Source: Tillus elongatus
Taxonomy: Eukaryota > Arthropoda > Insecta > Coleoptera > Cleridae
Length of the DNA stretch: 64,000 bases
Direction of reading: 5' to 3'
Assembly (NCBI GenBank): GCA_964006375.1
Contig: OZ023263.1
Span: 135,681,370-135,745,369 of the forward strand
Positions within the stretch are counted from its first letter, which is position 1, and each line of letters opens with the position of its first letter. A model generated the notes under the pieces. It made no database searches. It had not been told where the DNA came from and saw only the letters and a program-made list of their open reading frames with translations. Below, piece by piece: positions 63,535-64,000 of this stretch. The translations under genes were made by a program, and so were the position numbers.

Positions 63535-64000
63535 TAGTTTTTAGTTGACTTGGAAAAACAAAATATAATTGAAAAGGTTGATGGGGCAACCGAATGGGTG
63601 AATAACATTGTATGTGTGGAAAAGCCAAATGGCTCAATAAGATTATGTTTGGATCCACTTCACCTCAACAGAAATATTTGTTTAGACAGGCATCCAATTC
63701 CTACTTTAGAGGAAATTGGAAGAAAACTTCAAGGTAAGAGTATATTTTCTGTTATTGATATGAAGGATGGATTTTATCACATTCCACTTGATAAACAAAT
63801 CAGTAGAATATGTACATTCATAACACCATTCGGGAAATATATGTTCAAACGTCTTCCATTTGGATTAGCTTGTAGTCCTAAAGTTTTTAAAAGAATCGAT
63901 GAAAAAATATTTGGAGATTTGTATGTTCATATATTTATTTTGATGATCTGATCATAGCTGGAGTTAATGAAGAGGAACATGATGACATAATGAGCAAAGT
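63535..64000 (+). pseudogene. Reverse transcriptase start of the Mag-type element (partial)
   Basis: VDLEKQNIIEKVDGATEWVN, PNGSIRLCLDPLHLN, SVIDMKDGFYHIPLD and YMFKRLPFGLACSPKVFKR are in order. A small insertion near 63931-63940 shifts the frame. The shifted frame reads FYFDDLIIAGVNEEEHDD, with the catalytic YxDD-type box intact. Truncated by the window end. Confidence 0.92.

Larger units (their letters stand above)
61900..64000 (+). mobile_element. Mag-type Ty3/Gypsy retrotransposon, 5' half, running off the window
   Basis: 5' LTR, primer binding site, gag with CCHC knuckles, protease and the front of reverse transcriptase lie in order. The gag sequence and double zinc knuckle fit the Mag/CsRn1 side of Ty3/Gypsy. 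The element interrupts the DUF8207-like gene. The rest lies beyond 64000. Confidence 0.85.

Overview
The window looks like one stretch of a repeat-rich eukaryotic genome, most probably an arthropod and perhaps an insect. This rests on the element types present: Jockey, LOA/R1-type, RTE-like and CR1/Jockey-type LINEs; a Penelope-like element; two kinds of Ty3/Gypsy element; mariner and Tc1-like transposons; tRNA-derived SINEs; and a Polinton/Maverick-type element. The species cannot be named from this. I recognise no host gene. Nearly everything readable is a transposable element, and most elements are broken or nested.

Layout. 1-5.2 kb: AT-rich repeats, including arrays built on GTCTGTCGG-type runs, a 342-bp direct duplication, and composite elements with a (TA)n core. 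5.2-8.5 kb: a Jockey-like LINE on the minus strand; a 5'-truncated second copy lies on the plus strand at 38.5-39.5 kb. 10.3-12.9 kb: another (TA)n element, a 55-bp inverted repeat and a Penelope-like element (reverse transcriptase plus GIY-YIG nuclease). 13.2-16.0 kb: SINEs and a second GTCTGTCGG-type block. 16.5-25.1 kb: a complete Ty3/Gypsy element on the minus strand with two 1.4-kb LTRs, inserted in a (TA)n tract. 25.2-30.5 kb: two diverged copies of another LTR-like block, a third SINE, a perfect hairpin and the longest (TA)n tract. 30.5-35.1 kb: a LOA-type LINE with an internal deletion and a 2.03-kb insertion. 35.1-38.5 kb: a minisatellite and remnants of a relative of the Ty3 element. 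39.7-40.9 kb: a MITE, a mariner remnant and a tandem AAGATGGC repeat. 43.9-48.2 kb: an RTE-like LINE on the minus strand interrupted by a Tc1-like transposon with long terminal inverted repeats. 48.6-49.7 kb: a foldback element.

50.7-61.9 kb is the most unusual part. A protein-primed type DNA polymerase B pseudogene on the plus strand has an N-terminal zinc finger region encoded across introns. It converges on a minus-strand gene array: a split gene resembling DUF8207 proteins, a 158-residue gene with a tail-fibre-like motif and coiled coil, and a retroviral-type integrase with a C-terminal chromodomain-like segment. The last two overlap by ATGA. This is a Polinton/Maverick-type arrangement with cargo I cannot place in the classic Polinton gene set. 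A CR1/Jockey-type LINE splits the DUF8207-like gene, and a Mag-type Ty3/Gypsy element (61.9 kb to the window end) cuts off its N-terminus.

All calls come from reading the sequence and recalling family features. No search was run, so family names below superfamily level are tentative.
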